A program made the translations under genes and the position numbers. The notes below the pieces were generated by a model, which was not told the DNA's origin, ran no database searches, and worked only from the letters and a program-made list of their open reading frames with translations. A stretch of DNA of 64,000 nt from NCBI GenBank assembly GCA_947568835.1, contig OX387608.1:4068001-4132000 (forward strand), read 5' to 3'. Positions 11,650 to 23,300 of this stretch are shown one piece after another. The stretch's first letter is position 1, and every line of letters starts with the position of its first letter. The DNA is from Protonemura montana. Its lineage: Eukaryota; Arthropoda; Insecta; Plecoptera; Nemouridae.

Positions 11650-12402
11650 GCTCAAGGCATGACTTGCCAAACAACGTTTGAAGTCCATGCTGTTGTCCAG
11701 CTCAAGACATGGCTTGCCAAACAAAGCTTGCAGTCCATGCTGTTGTCCAGCTCAAGACATGGCTTGCCAAACAAAGCTTGCAGTCCATGCTGTTGTCCAG
11801 CTCAAGACATGGCTTGCCAAACAAAGCTTGCAGTCCATGCTGTTGTCCAGCTCAAGACATGGCTTGCCAAACAAAGCTTGCAGTCCATGCTGTTGTCCAG
11901 CTCAAGACATGGCTTGCCAAACAAAGCTTGCAGTCCATGCTGTTGTCCAGCTCAAGACATGACTTGCCAAACAAAGCTTGCAGTCCATGCTGTTGTCCAG
12001 CTCAAGACATGGCTTGCCAAACAAAGCTTGCAGTCCATGCTGTTGTCCAGCTCAAGGCATGGCTTGCAAAACAACGCTTGAAGTCCATGCTGTTGTCCAG
12101 CTCAAGGCATGGCTTGCCAAGCAAAGCTTGCAGTCCATGCTGTTGTCCAGCTCAAGGCATGGCTTGCCAAGCAAAGCTTGCAGTCCATGCTGTTGTCCAG
12201 CTCAAGACATGGCTTGCCAAACAAAGCTTGCAGTCCATGTTGTTGTCCAGCTCAAGACATGGCTTGCCAAACAAAGCTTGCAGTCCATGTTGTTGTCCAG
12301 CTCAAGACATGACTTGCCAAACAAAGCTTGCAGTCCATGTTGTTGTCCAGCTCAAGACATGGCTTGCCAAACAAAGCTTGCAGCTCATTCTGTTGTCCAC
12401 CT
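11650..12402. repeat. 50-bp minisatellite array 1 (about 15 units)
   Basis: Head-to-tail units of exactly 50 bp; each contains ctcaagacatggcttgccaa, acaaagcttgcagtccatgc and tgttgtccag. The same unit in the same orientation forms a second array near 45.7-46.9 kb. Since 50 is not a multiple of 3 and the unit has no stop in any + frame, three overlapping long open frames appear; they are artefacts of the repeat. Confidence 0.95.
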
Positions 12403-12561
12403 CCTTGGCTCTTGCTGTTGATGTTGTGGCGGCTTGAAATATTTGAAATGTAAATATCTATTAATTTCCACAAAAGATAAGCCCAACAATGAAGCAGCCA
12501 GTGACCATGCATGATGATATCAATGAACTTGATAGCAAGCCAACCGAGAGTATTTTTGCAG

Positions 12562-13512
12562 GTCACGCTGCTTCGATATCTGGTGGCCTGATGAGACTTC
12601 CACGCAAGCCTCGTATGTCATCGTTTCTACACACTTTGGGTGACCCCAGCGCGGGCCAGGGAGAGCTGACTCGCATGCGAGACTGCCTCGGTCGCTTCAT
12701 AGCGAGCAGAGTTCCACTCTGTCGAATTGCCGACGCCACCCAGGAGTTTGTGGAGGGGCTCGACGACGACGTGTTCATGTGAGCTTTTCATCCTCTATTC
12801 TTGCTCTAACGTGTTTGTTAAATGTTTAGCTGAAGCGGTAACTTGTAGTGAATCTGAGCCATGCTTTGAACGATGACAAGATCAATAGCTATATTAGTTC
12901 CAGCAGATCAGAGAAAATAGTTAAAAGAATCGTAGGTCAGAGGATCGCCAGCTCTTCTCAGACAAACTTGTTGGTTAGTTGTAAAAACTATTAGAAACTT
13001 ATTAGACAACAGTTGTGCTGTTGGAACTGATTTGATGAAAATTGAAAGAAAGAATACAGGTTTGTGGCCAGGCAATGTTTTTCAGCACGATGGTACAGAA
13101 GTTGATCAAATCAAGTGTGAATAACATGTGTGGTCTGTCATGTGGTTATTGGTGAAGTTTATTGGCAAGTTGGTTTTCCTTAACTTCCACCCGTAGGACT
13201 GACTAAGTAAGAAACCCAACCTGGATTTCACGCTCGAGTCTAGATCGACTTCAAAAACCAAGCAAATCAGCGACTTACAAAGCACCAAAGAATATGTGTC
13301 CTCGACTTTGTCAGGTTCGCTGGCCACGGCTCAGGCTCGCAAGTTCGGCGGCTCGAAGAGATCCAAGAACTTTGCGTTCACGTGTACGTGAACCGCGGCC
13401 GGAAGTGGTTGCTCGTCTTCGAGCGCTGCCCGTGGCGCGACGGAACTCTGCAGACCTCCTCGTGAGGCTTGGCTTCGTGGCCAGGGGGCTGCCCATTGCC
13501 ATGCACGAGGAA
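12562..13512 (+). pseudogene. Separase (peptidase C50) protease-domain fragment, broken
   Basis: Two exons. Exon A (12562-12778, acceptor ttttgcag, donor AT|GTGAGC) and exon B (from 13315, acceptor tttgtcag) join in phase to read EFVEGLDDDVFMFAGHGSGS. This matches the separase segment ending in the catalytic His motif (GHGSG), preceded by a GDPSAG ... LTRMRD stretch like the conserved NPxxDLxxT region. Separase cleaves cohesin kleisin at anaphase, and its catalytic Cys lies in GCSS about 26 residues after GHG. Here GCSSSSAARG is present at the right distance (around 13412) but in a different frame, with a stop between. The in-frame continuation ends at TGA 13463-13465. The WDVTD region that should follow is absent. 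I read this as a disrupted copy; an assembly error is the alternative. Confidence 0.6.
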
Positions 13513-13519
13513 ACTTAGG

Positions 13520-14528
13520 CAATAGCAGGGTCAACTGATGTGTAGATTTCTGGTGTTACTGTTATGTATGTCTGATATTAATCTGCTTGTAATTATGTAT
13601 ATTGTCACTGTATAATAGTGTAAATGAAAAGCATGTCGGAGAGAAACTTGACTCAGCTCTCTTTTATATTTACTGGGTTTATTTTTGTTGGTCTCAGCGC
13701 AAATGTAAAGATTTCTTTGTGAAAATGACTGACAATTACGTTGCCAAAAATGTTGATGCCGCTCAGAGATGGAGTCACCGTCGTTCGAGTGATCAGAAAT
13801 AGAATTTCGTTCAACTTTAGCTCTGTGACTCGAGACTGCAAACCCGAAGCTCTGATGCTCTTAAAATGAACGAGCCAATTTTGATCAGTTTCGTGCTGTA
13901 ATTTTGTGTTTTTTTGTAATAAAGTTTCGATTACAACCATGTCAGACAGGCTCTATAGTCTTGCAGTGTAAGTTCCTTGCATTTAGGTCGTCTTTGTTAA
14001 GAAATGTGGGACCCTGCTTCATCAGACTGCAATCGGTAAAACTAATTTGTGTCTGTAGTTTCCTGTCACTGATACTGATGTTTGAGAGGAATTTCAGTGC
14101 GGTACATCTTTATACCGTGCCAGTGTTTCCCAAAGTGTGGTTCACGTGTACCACCAGGAGTAGGTACGGTTGGAGCTAAGTAGGGGTAAGCGCTGCACTT
14201 TTCTGGAGAGCTTTGCATAACTACAAGATGTGTATGTATACATTTTTTTATCAGTTATAGGTAAGGCAAATGAGTCATAACATGTAGATTTGAAAATGCA
14301 GGATACGGACCATGAGTAAACGATCAAAACTGGTTTGGAAATAAAAAAAAAACACATTCCCCTGATTTTCTTTAGTTAAACATTTATTATCTCCACCGGT
14401 CTTTTTGTTTTTATAAACTATCTCTAATATATATGCACACACACATAACTGAAAACACGAAAGCCTCCAATTAATCGTTCCTCAGGACCATGTCAATGCG
14501 TCGGTGTTTCGGTCGGTAAAGAAGTCGT
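13520..14528. other. Spacer between the separase fragment and SIFamide
   Basis: No gene seen. It contains the 3' flank of the minus-strand SIFamide gene. No further separase exon (no GNLWDVTD-like frame) could be found here. Confidence 0.4.
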
Positions 14529-15145
14529 CTACTTGCTCTCGTCTCGCTGGGGAAACCAAGCAGCGCATGCCTCGGTCGCGATCTCACACATAGACGACAG
14601 CGCTTTTCCCGCGCTGTCATAATCTGGAACCAAGCGTTGTCATGACAACAGGGTCGAGGACAAATACGGTGGAACATATCGTAAAATAACATTTTAGAGA
14701 ATTGGAAGAAAAAACAAAAAAAAGCGAGAATTTCTTGTTTTTAGAGTTTTGCAAGTTGTGTCGTTCATTGGAAAGAACTCTCCATCCTTTTAGGCTGGGC
14801 CAGCGCGATCTGTCATCGTCACCGCCTTTAAATCCTCAACATTTTTCCAAATCCAAAAGCCCAGACATCAAAACAGTGCGTCGTTAAATAATATTTCTTG
14901 CTAGCTGTCAAACACGGCACCACCACGAGCGTGAATATCCGTGGAGGAGCCTTGCTTGCTCTGCGGGCTGCATTCTTTAAATCGTCGATAAAGAAGGCAG
15001 ATACGTTACCGATCGAGTTGCCAGCGCGCTTGCCGAAGATGCTGCCGTTGAACGGCGGCTTCCTATAGGTGGCGGTAGCGACTTGCGAGCAGGCCGCCAG
15101 GAGCGCGACGAGCAGCAGACATTGCAGGAGAACGCTTTTCTGCAT
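14529..15145 (-). CDS. SIFa: SIFamide neuropeptide precursor
   Basis: A 76-residue prepropeptide from two coding exons: 15010-15145 and 14529-14623, joined as ATC G|AT with consensus splice sites. Residues 1-25 are a signal peptide (MQKSVLLQCLLLVALLAACS...). The mature peptide TYRKPPFNGSIF follows directly and is flanked by GKR, which supplies the amide-donor Gly and the dibasic cleavage site. The second exon encodes the family's conserved C-terminal peptide, SSMCEIATEACAAWFPQ, with its paired Cys. SIFamide is a brain neuropeptide acting on a GPCR in feeding, courtship and sleep circuits. The first residue (Thr) varies between arthropod groups. The ~390-bp intron holds a SINE tail (14868-14890). 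The open frame running past the donor to 14828 is read-through and not coding. Confidence 0.95.
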
Positions 15146-16267
15146 GTTGTAAGGAGTAGTCGCTAGGGTGCGGTGGTAGGTTGCTGCTTGATTGCCTGGA
15201 TGAGGGGAAAATACATCTTGTTTAGTCACAGGAGTGTCCTTCCCTCGGGATGAAATGATAAAAGTGTTAGAGGAAAAACTGCAAAGCAATGTAGTTGGTG
15301 TTCAATGCCCGAAGAGGTCTGTTTTATCATTAAATTATGGGGGTAGTGATAGGTGTTTGTTATTTTATGTTCGGCGCTAATAGCCAAGCAGTTGATTCGC
15401 CGTTAAACCAAAGAAATCAATCAATTGTTATTATATCGAAGGTAAAAAGTCAAATCCGCAAAACAAAGTAGCAAAGGTAATGTTAAACAGTCCTAGGACA
15501 AAAACTGTAGTTGGTGGAAAATGGAGTCACCGTCCTTTTTAAAGTTAAAGTATTAACTTAGTATTGTTAGTAGCCCTTTACTTAGCATTCAAAACCCAGT
15601 TCAAATAGTTTTTCTAAAAAGTATTTAATTTTGTTATTTCTCGCAGGTTACTCGCATATGAGACTGGTTTACGCTTAACTAATCTTTAATAATGGTTATC
15701 TCAACGATTGATAAACATGGGTCGATAATTTGAGAAGTAATTATTTTATTTTAGAGATTTTTTAAAAAGGACGACCGCAAGCGCCATCGGGTGGCAACTA
15801 CCGTCACCCCGTATTGCCAGTCTCGTTTGCTCAGCAGAAAGCTTAACCGGGACTCTGGCTAAACCTATAGAAACCCAATAACTGCAGCTATAATACGCCC
15901 AAATGGTCTACTATTCCTTCTTGATAAGTCTTTACCTTGCAGCAGAGAATACTCCTAACGTCTCAAGTGTACCCCTCGTATGGAACTGATTTACATCCCC
16001 TTTCATCTCCTAGTTATATACCCAAACCTCGGCCTCCAATCATCGGCCAAGTCTGCGTTCAAGTGCACACTATTAGCGAGCGAGATTGGAAATCAGTTTC
16101 CACGAGTCTTGCATTGGACATGACATCCGTTACAACGGTGACCTTTCAAAGCTGCTTCTGACGCAATGTAGAATTCATGTGCTTTTCTAGAATTTTAGAG
16201 ATTACTTAAAAGTTCTGACAGACTTGAAAAAAGTGATAGAAGTTGACTTTTTTGGCATAGTCTGTTT

Positions 16268-16710
16268 TGAAGAAACATATCCCATAAGAATAACACAGAG
16301 ACATTTTTCAACCTCTAGCACCTAGTACATTGGACTGCTTGGAAAAACATGGCCCATGAGAATAACACAGAGACATTTTTCAACCCCTAGCACCTAGTAA
16401 ATTGGACTGCTTGGAAAAACATGGCCCATAAGAATAACACAGAGACATTTTTCAACCCCTAGCACCTAGTACATTGGACTGCTTGGAAAAACATAGCCCA
16501 TAAGAATAACACAGAGACATTTTTCAACCGCTAGCACCTAGTACATTGAACTGCTTGGAAAAACATGGTCCATGAGAATAACACAGAGACATTTTTCAAC
16601 CACTAGCACCTAGTACATTGAACTGCTTGGAAAAACATGGTCCATGAGAATAACACAGAGACATTTTTCAACCCCTAGCACCTAGCACATTGGACTGCTT
16701 GGAAAAAAAT
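16268..16710. repeat. 72-bp tandem repeat, six units
   Basis: Units recur every 72 bp (agacattttt at 16299, 16371, 16443, 16515, 16587, 16659), each with gaataacacagagacatttt, cctagcacctagtacattgg and actgcttggaaaaacatg. The array lies inside the proposed 5'-UTR intron of the SIFamide gene. Confidence 0.95.
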
Positions 16711-17064
16711 TTGGAAAAAATCGCTTGAAGAAAATAAAGTGCTTCACAATCAAAACCTTTTCCTAGACTTCAAGCTCAGAAAAAACGCAACTTCTTTCAA
16801 AAATTCCAAATTTAAACAGCCAAGTTGAGCTTAAATTCCATAAATCAAGAGTTTTAACAGTTATTGCCGTGGTAACATCTCTGAAAATCTGAAAAAACAG
16901 GCTGAGATTGGCTGTTTGTTGAGGTTAAATGTAAGCTCTACTGTATAGATATAACCCGAAAAATTCCCAAAATCAAAAAGTGAAGAGTTCTGAAGAAAAG
17001 AAATGTGATTGACCCGATGGGCGGTCCTTCTGTTCTGACAACTCACTGTCGCGTATGTACTCAC

Positions 17065-17136
17065 CCTCTGAGATGTTCAAACGATGAGACGCGCTGTTCG
17101 AGTGACCAACACCAGAGTCTGCCTCTCCTTATATAC
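17065..17136 (-). promoter_or_regulatory. Proposed SIFamide promoter and non-coding first exon
   Basis: On the minus strand a TATA box (TATATAAGG, 17128-17136) is followed by a short segment ending in AGAGG|GTGAGTA, a strong donor after 17065. An acceptor ctcatccag at 15196-15204 precedes the coding exon by 50 bases. The 1.87-kb 5' intron so defined is typical of neuropeptide genes. The link is inferred from signals and orientation only. Confidence 0.5.
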
Positions 17137-17369
17137 CTGTAGTCGTCGCTCTCAATACCTGGACGTCGCATGGTTGGGGTGGGGGGAGGACATCCCTGGG
17201 GACCAACCGGGATGAAACACGTAACGAAATTAAGAGGCGCTCGGCGTTGCTCGAGATTCGATTAGTTGCCGTATAGAGGGCGCATTTCTTGGGAGCAAAT
17301 TTCACTGACCGTTGATTTTTTTTTTTCTAAAAGCACTGCGATTTTGTGAAAATTATTTTATCAGGACCG

Positions 17370-17665
17370 GTGTTTTCAGCACGCCAAACCTTTCGGTGGT
17401 CACCCATCCAATACCTAACCCAGCGCAGTGTTGCTTAACTTTCATCCCTCCAACCTCTCTCCCGAACAGAACTGGTCATGTGTATGATGGTCACCCATCC
17501 AATACCTGACCCAGAGCAGTGTTGCTTTACTTTCATCCCTCCAACCTCTCTCCCGAACAGAAATGGTCATGTGTATGATGGTCACCCATCCAATACCTGA
17601 CCCAGCGCAGTGTTGCTTAACTTCGGTGATCTCATGAGGACCTGTGTTTCCAACACGCCTAACTA
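17370..17665 (-). repeat. 5S-headed SINE, three tandem head modules
   Basis: Minus-strand copy containing three successive 5S-like head modules, each with ggtcacccatccaatacct on the + strand (near 17398, 17489, 17579), and ending in the gtgttggaaacac edge. No body or tail follows, so this is a multiplied head alone. Confidence 0.75.
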
Positions 17666-17669
17666 TCAT

Positions 17670-20329
17670 TATCCACCTAGTTTTTGTTAAACAAATAATT
17701 GAAGTATTTCGCAACTCGTTTTCAAGTTGCTCGACATTGTTTAGGTTACAAAACATATTTGCCTCCCACGTTTGACGTAGCTTTAAGATTCTCCATCAAT
17801 GCGACTTGTCATGAACAGAAAATGTCGGGATGGGAATAGTGAGGACCACATGGAGCGCTAGACATAGGCATGGGATCATGGGTCGTATGTGTGTAGGATT
17901 GACAGGAAATTACCCTTGGGATATCAGCTGGAATGAAACTCTAATGAAATACGACCAAGAAGTTTGCCGGGATAATTATGTTCAGTTTTATTGCGCTATT
18001 TGCTACGGTATTACAAAAATAATCCAGTTGATTGCTTATCACATTTATAGAAAAGTAATTTGATTTGTTTTTTGTTGTACTTTTAGGTGTGATATTCTTC
18101 CATTTCACTTGACTTTGCTGAACGAGTATGTTTTTATTTTGTCGCGCCTTAAAAAGGGCAAAATAACAGCCAAGCTCTCAAATTGCGAGGAAAACCCGAA
18201 CATGGCCGAACTTTATGCGAATATATACACGACCGTTTTATTAAAAACAAAGACCCTTGATGTCTCCTAGTTTTATTGTGTATTGGAGATCCAACGCCTA
18301 AGTAAGCTTTGCTATGTTTATATTATCACAATGCGAAATGGCTGAAACAAGGCAGGAGCTGTAACTACAGGGTTCAGAGCTGTTCTACAGGAACGACAGA
18401 AACTACAGGGATCCCTTTGCAAAGGAATTTGATATTTTGAGTCTTTTTCTTTGAAGCAAAGCGAAAGGCAATTTATTATCTTAATTTTCTTTTTCCAAGC
18501 ATCCTTGGCAAAATCTTGTGACTCAGTGACGACTGCACTAATGGTCAGTTACCAACGCGAATACTCTTTTTCCTCGACTCCCACCCACCCCTAAAAGCCT
18601 AATTAAGGCGACATGACATTTTAAATGTCTTATCATTTATGCTTTTTATTCATCCGTTTGTTTACACAAGCAATCCTTATCGCAAGTCAGATCTATTACG
18701 ATACTTTCGAAGGGAAATTACTGCGACCCTCAACACCCAACGTCCTACTGCACTCACAAATAATTGCCTTCATTCGGTGTTTTCAATTTGAGGACATAGT
18801 TCCTCTGTATTAGGATGAAATCTCATTTAAATTGCAAACGCTTGCAATGCGCGGGGTATTTTATTATTATCAACACTTTAACCGTCTCAAAAATTGATGC
18901 CCAAACGTGGCCTCGAACCCCGATCTCCACCTATCGCGGGTGTTGCTCTGAACCATTGAGCTATTTGGATGCTGTATTCACAGTGTATTCACTGTATTCA
19001 CAGTATTCACAGCCGCATGGTTCTACTCCTTGGAGAACTGTCATTCTCATCAAATACACTAAAATCGTCTCAAAAAGCCAGTGTCCAAATAGCTCAATGG
19101 TTCAGAGCAACACCCGCGATAGTTGGAGATCGGGGTTCGAGTCCGCGTTTGAGCATCAATATTTGAGACGGTTATAGTGTTGATAATAATAAAATACATA
19201 TTTCCACTATTTCTAGGTGGTCTGGGAGAAAAGGCGACAGTACCGAAAGGAAGAATATGCGTAGGGGTTACGATGTCTTCACCGTTAGCCCACCCATTAG
19301 CCACCCGTTGAGAACGGCGCGACTGCACCAATATACCGTTGTCAAAAGATCACTATCAGAACCCTATCTCCCACACTGTTCGGTGTACTATGCTAAAGTT
19401 ACAGATAACTCTGCAATTTAATACTAATCACGTCGGAAAAATTGTTTTGTACAAAATTCTGAGCAAATTACACCGGTCTATTGTGCTTTGACAGTGATAA
19501 CGAAAATCTCTGGCAAGAGCAATTCAGTTCCACCGCCACCCTTCTAAATTTGTTCTTCTAGCTTCTAGATTCACTGGTCGATGCTTACACGAGGCGTTGT
19601 TTCACCACCACCGTTTTATCAGCAAGCCATTACGATCCATTAGTGGAAGGTAATTGAATTTGCCAAGTAAATGCCGCGCAAATTGTGCGATGGCGAATCT
19701 AGAGTTTGGGGTATTTGCTCCTTTTTTATACTTGCTCGGTAGCAGATTGTGTGTTTAGGGTGTGGGTGGTGTTGCTTAAAAGGTTTGTTGCTGTAAAGGA
19801 ATTTTTGAGTGCCATAATTTATTATAATCAAGTTTTACAAATATGTTTTGAAATTCGTTCGAGATTTTTTTGGAATTCTGTAATGTTACTAGAGTTGTTG
19901 TTGAAGTGTTGAAACAAATACCGGTTGTTTATAGTCAGGGGGAAGTTTATTTTTAAATAGTTTGCAACAATTCTAAATTGTATTAGCATATGTACAGTTA
20001 TTTGAAATAGCTTTGATTTAAATTTAGCAATGTGACGCGGAATGCCTACCTTCTTGTAGACAACGCAAGCGCAAACCAGACGATCTATTTTGTCAGCTGT
20101 GTTCTTTAAGTGCTCGGGCTGTGATGATCGTTAGGTGGGTTTGGCTAGGTTGATTACATAAATCAACAGAAACATGCGTAATTGGATGGATGACGAGACT
20201 TGCGAATATTTAGAAGGTACAGGGAATATTAATTTATTTTAATCAAGCGTTGGTTTTTATCGTATTAGCTAAAACCTGTCTAAAAATATTGATATGTTTT
20301 TTTTTTTAGGTTAACTCGGCCTTCTCACC
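17670..20329. other. Intergenic stretch with an inverted SINE pair
   Basis: No gene supported. The recognisable content is the pair of tRNA-derived SINE copies at 18815-19200, and the presumed DET1 5' region near the right end (a T-rich acceptor before 20309). Confidence 0.4.
18815..19200. repeat. tRNA-derived SINE family B, inverted pair
   Basis: Two copies in opposite orientation (about 18815-18975 minus, 19085-19200 plus) around a short tattcacag tandem repeat (18973-19015). The head, read on its own strand, is tRNA-like: tccaaatagctcaatggttc (box A region) and gatcggggttcgag (box B). The body ends in caatgcgcggggtatttta on the opposite strand. Other copies lie near 31.9, 37.6, 40.6, 42.7 and 59.8 kb. 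Confidence 0.8.
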
Positions 20330-20375
20330 ATGCAGACTGAAGTTAGTAGATCCTCCACTCGATTTTCTCTAAACA

Positions 20376-23300
20376 ATGGAGAAGCCAGTGGACAGCAGCA
20401 CACTTTTCAAGCCGAGGAGCATTCCTCCGCAGAATATAGTCAACCGTTTGTGGCGGCGTGAGATATACGGAACGCTCAAACCCGGCACACAGTTCAATGT
20501 CGCCAGAGAATTCCACCAAAATGTCTTCCCCAACTTTACAATCGTCAACGTTGAGAAGCCGCCATGCTTTCTGCGTAAATTCAGTCCGGATGGGCGTTAT
20601 TTCATTGCCTTTTCGTCAGACCAGACCTCTCTGGAAATATATGAGTATCGAGGGTCTTCTGCAGCCGCTGATCTAGTCGAGGGTCTCAAGGGAGAATATG
20701 TCGGAAACAAGAACGATGAGCGAAGTGACGAGATTCGCAGCAAGGTGTTCGAACGCTTCTTCAAGCCAAAGTTTACCGTGAACGTTGCCCAGGGTGGTGA
20801 ACAGTTAAACCGCGAGTGCAGTCTTTTTACGGACGATGGGCGCTATGTGATTGTTGGTTCGGCAGCGTACATTCCCGACGATCTGCGGCCACACTTTTAC
20901 GAGATATACACGAACAATGAAGCCGTGACCCCGAATCCACGATCACCTCTTGAAGACTACTCTCTACATCTAGTAGACTTGCAGGTATTCTGAAGGACAA
21001 TATTAGATTGTGATATGGAAATCAAATTCTTTGTTGAAGCTCTGACTTATGTACTTCATCTACTTGAGCTATATTGAGCTTATGAGCTTTATCTATATTG
21101 AGATCAGTCAGTAGGTATTGTTGTAATTGACAGTTCGGCCGGAATAGAATGCTTAGGTTTTTTTCATTGTCTGATTGTTTGCTCAGCTATGGTTAAATAT
21201 CGCTCTATTTAAGGCCTATTTTGTTATTGATATGCGATCACAGGACTATGAGGTATCTGAATTATATTGGTTTCATATAAACTGAACGTATAATTAGCTA
21301 CTTGGTAACAATTATGAAGTTGTTATGAAACAAAACTTACCTTCTAATTTCTTAAACTTGGTTCAGCCTTTGTGCCCAATTGGCCAGCTGTTTAATGTAT
21401 TATTCTAGCTGCTATGCTCAATTGTCTGTTGCACCCGAACAAAAAGGAAAGCAGTGACCCATTTAGCCGTGAAATGGGGCCACTTTAACTCATCGATGTA
21501 TTTGCTTGTCAAGGCGGGGCGGCTCTGTGACACGAGACCGTTCAAGGTGGACAAGATCTTTCTGTCGCACAACCAGGGACTCTATCTCTACAAGGATACG
21601 CTGGCGGTGTTGTCAGTACAGCACCAGACAATACACATCTTCCAACTGCTGGAAGGACTCATCATCTCGGTGAGTACTACATAGCAACGCAAGGAAATTA
21701 CAAGCATCATCAGCACGACACAGCCATAATCAATTATCATTTCATTTGGAATATTAACTGATTTTCAACAACAACATTTACCCTAACTTCTTGAGGTATT
21801 CTGGAAGCAAAGTGAGACTGCGACTAGGAGAAAAACTAAAAAGTAATGCTTAAAATGAATAAAAATATCTTGCTTCTCTCTCTAGTTTATCAAGATTCCA
21901 TGCCCTTCCCAAGAATCTGAGACATCCTAATCAATAAGTATCACCCTCATTGTATATGCAATCTTTCAGCATTCCAAGAGCTTGACATGTTTAATTCAGT
22001 ATTTTCTAATTGTCCTGTCGTTGGGCCAACGATTATCACCCAACATGCTTGATTGGTAGTAACAAAACATAAGTAGCCAATATATCAATATCATGTAATT
22101 AACCACCATGAAACTTTAGTCCATTTTACCATTAGTACTACTTATTATTATTTATATACTTCATCTCACTTTAACTATCTCTTAATAACATTAAATTAAA
22201 GCCCATACAGTTACTATGAACTTCTCAGTAAACAAATAATTACAATTTAAGCCTTCTAAAAAAAAAACAGGGCAATAGGTACTTGTTACTACCAAACGTT
22301 GCTTGAAAATATCTGCTAACTCAGTTAACCTTGCTTTCTCCGCAGGTGGGCAAGATCGGGCGGTTCTGTCACGAAGACGACGAGTTCCTACTGTCGACTG
22401 GGTTCCAGGGAACGGGTGGCCGTGCGTTCCGCGAGCCCACCATCAACTCACTCAAGCACCGCCTTCTCACGTTCCTCTTCAAACGAGCGAAGCGGCTGAC
22501 GGAGACCACCGGCGATCCGTATGAACTGCGCAAGTTCTACCAGTATTTTGACCAGGTAATGTTGGGCTTTTAGGAACGGGTCGCCTTGCCCACCTGGGAA
22601 ATGCCTGCCAACTCTTATGTGAATTTAGAAGGAATTTAAAGATAGGTGGGAGCAAAGGTACTGGTGTATCGTTGATTTTTAATGTACCGAAGAGCTGGGA
22701 TAACGAGTATGTTGATTAGGAAAGCAAAGAGAGAGTACGGAACTTACCAAGTGGTGAGTGGCAGGCCACGATAGTGGAAGTTCCTTGTTTAACGTTTTAG
22801 CCGTACCGAAAATACGACTTACCAAAAATGATGTTGAAAATCTCATTGCTGTTCAATTTTTAGGTTTTTTTTTTAACTAAGAGAAATTCTTGGACTTCAT
22901 ATTGGGACGTTTATCTCATTGCTTAACTTTGTTCAGTAAGAAATGCATCGGGCAAATGTGTATCGAGGTGATTGTTAACTGCAGTAACACTTTAATTTCA
23001 TGCATTAAGTTGCGCTTACCTGTCACCCCACGTTGTTAAGTTTTCCTAAATATTTATAGCGCGCTTTTTGCATTCAACTCTGTAACTACTTGCATTTTCA
23101 AACAACAAATCATTGGAAGCTACCTTGAATGATAAGCCCTTGTCATTGCAAAAGTGCCAGATTGGTCAGCTATAATATGGCCGGGTCATTCGGTAAAAGA
23201 AAATACCATCCAGTAAATGAACAGCGTGGCTTGACAAAAAGCGGTATGTTTGTCTCTTATTTTCAGCTCGGATTAGAAACACAGAAAGAAAGTCGATGCA

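Noticed and set aside
11659-12437. Long overlapping open frames encoding Cys-rich repeats (+ strand)
   Set aside because: They are the three readings of the 50-bp minisatellite, which has no stop in any + frame; no start context or splice signals.
14828-15289. 153-codon frame as the full SIFamide precursor
   Set aside because: After the GKR site the family requires the MCEIA...AC peptide, which is in a second exon at 14529-14623 reached by an in-phase splice; the rest of this frame is intron and SINE tail.
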